Below, piece by piece: positions 61,213 to 64,000 of a stretch of DNA of 64,000 nucleotides. The number at the start of each line of letters is the position of its first letter. The first letter of the stretch is position 1. The DNA lies in the NCBI GenBank assembly GCA_016708585.1, contig JADJFK010000026.1:1-64000 (forward strand). The letters run 5' to 3'. This DNA is from Sulfuritalea sp. (GTDB lineage Bacteria > Pseudomonadota > Gammaproteobacteria > Burkholderiales > Rhodocyclaceae). Both the position numbers and the translations under genes were made by a program. Under the pieces are notes generated by a model. It had not been told where the DNA came from. It saw only the letters and a list, made by a program, of their open reading frames with translations, and ran no database searches.

Positions 61213-63627
61213 TCACTCCGCCTTCCACGGCTTCCAGTAAAGCTTGGGCGTCTGGCCGTGGAGTGCGCGGTAGACCTTTTCCGGCGTGAAGGGCAGCTCG
61301 AACATGCGTACGCCGGTGGCATTGGCGATGGCATTCGCCGCCGCCGCGGCCATGCAGATGGCCGGGGCTTCGCCGACGCCCTTGGCGCCCTGCGGACCTT
61401 CGCCGTCCATGGACTCGATGAAGGCGATGTCCATTTCGGGAATCTCCGGCGCCGTGACCAGCTTGTAGTCGCGGAAATTCGGGTTCTTCATGATCCCGTC
61501 TTGCATCATCAGGTCTTCGGTGAAGGCATAGCCCTGGCCCATGACCACGCCGCCTTCGATCTGGCCCTCGATGCCGAGCCGGTTCAGCACGCGGCCGACG
61601 TCGTGGGCACCGGTGACTTTGGCCAGCTTGATGAAGCCGGTGTCGGTGTCGACCTCGATCTCGACCACCTGGGTGCCCCAGGCATAGGCGGCCGAGACGT
61701 CGCCCTTGAAACCCTTGTCCTGGTGCACGCTGGGCGGCTCGTAGTAGAACGTCGTCATCACCAGTTCGGCCTTGTCCTGGAAGTGCAGGTTGCGCAGCAG
61801 CTTGGACACTTCGACGATGGCTTCGCCGCTGTCGCCGCGGATGACGAAGCCGCCGCGCAGGTCGAGCTCGGCCTCGGCGGCGCCGTATTTCTTCGCCGCC
61901 ACGGCAAGGATCTTGGCCTTGGCCTTCTTCGCCGCGCCGATCGCCGAATTGCCGGCGATGAAGGTGGTGCGGCTGGCATGCACGCCGACGTCCCACGGCG
62001 TGATCGCGGTGTCGTTGTTGACCACGGTGATGGCCGAGATCGGCAGGCCGAGTTCCTCGCAGACCAGTTGCGAGAGCACGGTCTCCGAGCCCTGGCCGAT
62101 TTCCGAGGCGCCGGTGATCAGCGTCACGTTGGCAAAGTCATCCATCTTGAGGATGGTGCCGCAGCCGTCGGACGGATAGATCTTGGCGCCGCCGCCGACG
62201 TGCAGCATCGAGGCCATGCCGATGCCGCGCTTGATGTTGCCGGGCTTCTTCTGGTTGGCGCGGTTTTCGGCGAACTTGCGCGAGAAGTCGCTGCGCGTCG
62301 CCGCCGTGGTGATGCATTCCTTGAAGCCGCAGCTCTTGAAGCTCATGCCCTGGCCGGTGACCTCGCCGGCATCCTGGGCGTTCTTCATGCGGAACTCCAG
62401 CGGATCCATGCCGATCGCCTCGGCCAGCATGTCCATGTGCTGTTCGATGGCGAAGGTGGCCTGCAGGTTGCCGTAGCCCCGGAAGGACCCGGCGTAGGGG
62501 TTGTTGGTGTACACCGCCGCCGTGTGGTAATCGCAATGCGGCACGCGGTAGAGCGAAGAGAAGGTCTGCATCATGACGAAGGGCGTGGTGGCGCCCCAGG
62601 AGGTGTAGGCGCCGTTGTCGTGCAGGGTGTGCACGGTGCGGAAGGTCAGCGTGCCGTCCTTCTTGCAGCCGCTGCGCAGGGTCAGCAGCACCGGCTGGCG
62701 CGTCGGCGAGGCGAGGAATTCCTCCTCGCGGGTGAACAGCATCTTCACCGGGCGCTTGGCGGCGCGGGCGAGGTAGAGGCAGATCACCTCGAACGGGTAG
62801 ATGTCGAGCTTGGAGCCGAAGCCGCCGCCGATCGGCGGCTGGATGATGCGGATGCGCGCCGGGTCGATGTGGAGGTATTCGGCGAACTCGCGCTTGTGCA
62901 GGAAGGGCACCTGGGTGTTCGAGTACATCAGCACGTTGCCGGCGGCATCGAACTCGGCGATCATGCCCGAGACGCCCATGCAGCAGTGGGTGACGTAATG
63001 CAGCTTGAAGGTATCCTCGACCACCACATCGGACTCGGTCTCGCCCTGCACCACGTCGCCGTGGGCGTAGTCGAAGCGCATGGCGATGTTGTCGGGCTTG
63101 CCCTTGTGGGCGATCGAGGTGCCCTGCTTGAGATGCAGGTGGGTGCCGTCGGCGCCGTGCGGCTCGGGATGGATCAGGATCGCGTCCGGCTTGATCGCAT
63201 CCTCGGGATCGGAGATGACCGGCAGGTCTTCGTACTCGACCTTGATCAGCTTCAGCGCCGCCTCGGCGATTTCCTCCGACTCGGCGGCCACGGCGGCGAT
63301 TTCGTCGCGCTGGCTGCGGACGCGGCCGACCTTGAGCGGGAAGTGGTCCTTGGCGACGCCGATCGGGCGCTGGTCGGGAATGTCGGCGGCGGTGATCACC
63401 ACATGCACGCCGGGCAGGGCCTTCGCCGCCGACGTGTCGATCGACTTGATCAGGGCGTGGATGCGGCCCGAGCGCAGGATCTTGCCGTGCAACTGGCCCG
63501 ACAGGTTGATGTCATGGATGTAGCGCGTCCTGCCGCTGGCCTTCTCGGGCGCATCCATCTTCGGGATGCGCTTGCCGATCAGCGAATCGGGTTCGATGAC
63601 ACGGGGTTTCTTCTCTGCGACGGTCAT
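61213..63627 (-). CDS. Xanthine dehydrogenase-family molybdenum-binding subunit
   Basis: Catalytic subunit of a molybdenum hydroxylase, adding water-derived oxygen to, or reducing, an aromatic or N-heterocyclic substrate. 804 residues from ATG 63627 (GGAG). Family landmarks: KRIPKMDAPEKASGRTRYIH at the start, IGGGFGSKLDIYPFE near 265, GSFRGYGNLQATFAIEQHMD near 380, then the late Mo-site EGPQGAKGVGEAPAICMAAA with the catalytic Glu in GVGEAP near 760. It is near 4-hydroxybenzoyl-CoA reductase and nicotinate/isoquinoline-type enzymes, but the substrate cannot be settled. The 2Fe-2S subunit gene lies 11 bases upstream; no FAD subunit gene is seen. Confidence 0.92.
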   Translation of the reverse strand: MTVAEKKPRVIEPDSLIGKRIPKMDAPEKASGRTRYIHDINLSGQLHGKILRSGRIHALIKSIDTSAAKALPGVHVVITAADIPDQRPIGVAKDHFPLKVGRVRSQRDEIAAVAAESEEIAEAALKLIKVEYEDLPVISDPEDAIKPDAILIHPEPHGADGTHLHLKQGTSIAHKGKPDNIAMRFDYAHGDVVQGETESDVVVEDTFKLHYVTHCCMGVSGMIAEFDAAGNVLMYSNTQVPFLHKREFAEYLHIDPARIRIIQPPIGGGFGSKLDIYPFEVICLYLARAAKRPVKMLFTREEEFLASPTRQPVLLTLRSGCKKDGTLTFRTVHTLHDNGAYTSWGATTPFVMMQTFSSLYRVPHCDYHTAAVYTNNPYAGSFRGYGNLQATFAIEQHMDMLAEAIGMDPLEFRMKNAQDAGEVTGQGMSFKSCGFKECITTAATRSDFSRKFAENRANQKKPGNIKRGIGMASMLHVGGGAKIYPSDGCGTILKMDDFANVTLITGASEIGQGSETVLSQLVCEELGLPISAITVVNNDTAITPWDVGVHASRTTFIAGNSAIGAAKKAKAKILAVAAKKYGAAEAELDLRGGFVIRGDSGEAIVEVSKLLRNLHFQDKAELVMTTFYYEPPSVHQDKGFKGDVSAAYAWGTQVVEIEVDTDTGFIKLAKVTGAHDVGRVLNRLGIEGQIEGGVVMGQGYAFTEDLMMQDGIMKNPNFRDYKLVTAPEIPEMDIAFIESMDGEGPQGAKGVGEAPAICMAAAAANAIANATGVRMFELPFTPEKVYRALHGQTPKLYWKPWKAE

Positions 63628-63638
63628 GGCATGCTCCT

Positions 63639-64000
63639 CTATTCCGCCGCGCCGCAGGCGACCACGGCGTCGACGATCTTCTTGTAGCCGGTGCAGCGGC
63701 ACAGGTTGCCCTCCAGGCCGCGCTTGACGCAGGCGTCGTCGGGGTGTTCGTGCTTGGCCAGCAGGTGGTCGGCCTGCATCATCATGCCCGGCGTGCAGAA
63801 GCCGCACTGCACGGCGCCGTGCGCGACGAAGGCATCGCGCAGCGCCTCGCCGCGCGGCTGGTCGGTGAGGCCCTCGACGGTGGTGACGCTGCGGCCGTGG
63901 CAATCGACGGCGAACATCAGGCAGGAATTCAGCGAGACGCCGTCGACCCGGATGGTGCAGGCGCCGCATTCGCCCTCGCCGCAGCCGTACTTTGTGCCGG
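63639..64000 (-). CDS. Molybdenum hydroxylase 2Fe-2S subunit, N-terminus outside the window
   Basis: The gene continues past the right edge. About 120 residues are visible: the plant-ferredoxin-type cluster CGEGECGAC...C at the cut end (GTKYGCGEGECGACTIRVDG, VSLNSCLMFAVD), then the helical second domain with AHGAVQCGFCTPGMMMQADH and GNLCRCTGYKKIVDAV. Both [2Fe-2S] centres are complete. It passes electrons from the molybdenum centre to the acceptor. The first complete codon in the window starts at 63998; the ATG at 63917 is internal. Confidence 0.93.
   Translation of the reverse strand, partial: GTKYGCGEGECGACTIRVDGVSLNSCLMFAVDCHGRSVTTVEGLTDQPRGEALRDAFVAHGAVQCGFCTPGMMMQADHLLAKHEHPDDACVKRGLEGNLCRCTGYKKIVDAVVACGAAE

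Overview
The window looks like part of a high-GC betaproteobacterial chromosome, most likely Rhodocyclales or a close relative. Pointers are the petABC-sspA-sspB order, a long B12-dependent ribonucleotide reductase, a fused MaoC/phosphate acyltransferase next to acetate kinase, and anaerobic-style aromatic catabolism genes. This is inference from gene content; no rRNA is present. Single-base frameshifts in G/C runs and two nearly pure G/C tracts suggest a draft or metagenomic assembly.

Layout. 1-723: 3' end of a CaiB/BaiF CoA-transferase. 938-3538: cytochrome bc1 complex (petABC). 3639-4713: stringent starvation proteins SspA and SspB. 4747-7863, minus strand: a class III nucleotidyl cyclase with two GAF domains, coupled to a 36-residue-repeat coiled-coil protein, then tRNA-Arg(CCU). 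7969-14220, plus strand: a Uup-like ABC-F ATPase, an RNase H-like protein, small proteins, a GIY-YIG protein, a hydrolase, an EamA transporter and an exported PIMT. 14344-20204, minus strand: nrdJ, acetate kinase and the MaoC/Pta fusion. 20435-23808: a TVP38/disulfide reductase fusion, a glycosyltransferase and a hemerythrin. 23835-33859: a PQQ-type dehydrogenase, a large MscS channel, a dienoyl-CoA isomerase-like crotonase, a diguanylate cyclase, an EF-hand protein, lipoproteins and membrane proteins. 33960-41263, minus strand: a FadL-type porin, four exported proteins of uncertain function and an arylsulfatase, facing an AraC-type regulator. 42530-44833: an octahaem cytochrome with TPR repeats. 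45517-49050: an MmeI-like restriction-modification enzyme and a HigBA-type toxin-antitoxin pair. 49553-51931: LysR regulator, MscS channel and a small exported protein. 51946-64000, minus strand: a catabolic cluster with a molybdenum hydroxylase (2Fe-2S and Mo subunits), a CoA-transferase and two indolepyruvate:ferredoxin oxidoreductase-type systems.

How the genes work together. The right-hand cluster would hydroxylate an aromatic or N-heterocyclic compound (Mo hydroxylase), handle CoA thioesters (CaiB) and oxidatively decarboxylate aryl-pyruvates to acyl-CoA (IOR). One IOR is fused to a flavin and ferredoxin module that could pass electrons to NAD(P). A 24-codon reading frame just upstream of this IOR has tandem Trp codons, ends Arg-Pro-stop and is followed by a C-rich leader. 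It recalls the tryptophan-sensing TnaC peptide.

Most unusual features. (1) A short repeat, an A-tract followed by GTCGGCGCCGGCGACACGGC, occurs 11 times. Four copies lie inside proteins in the same sense and frame, reading K-V-G-A-(G/D)..., in apparent loops; others sit next to stop codons. (2) The TnaC-like leader. (3) A tRNA-Arg(CCU) with two U-U mismatches in its acceptor stem. (4) A HigB-like toxin about 16 residues shorter than typical.
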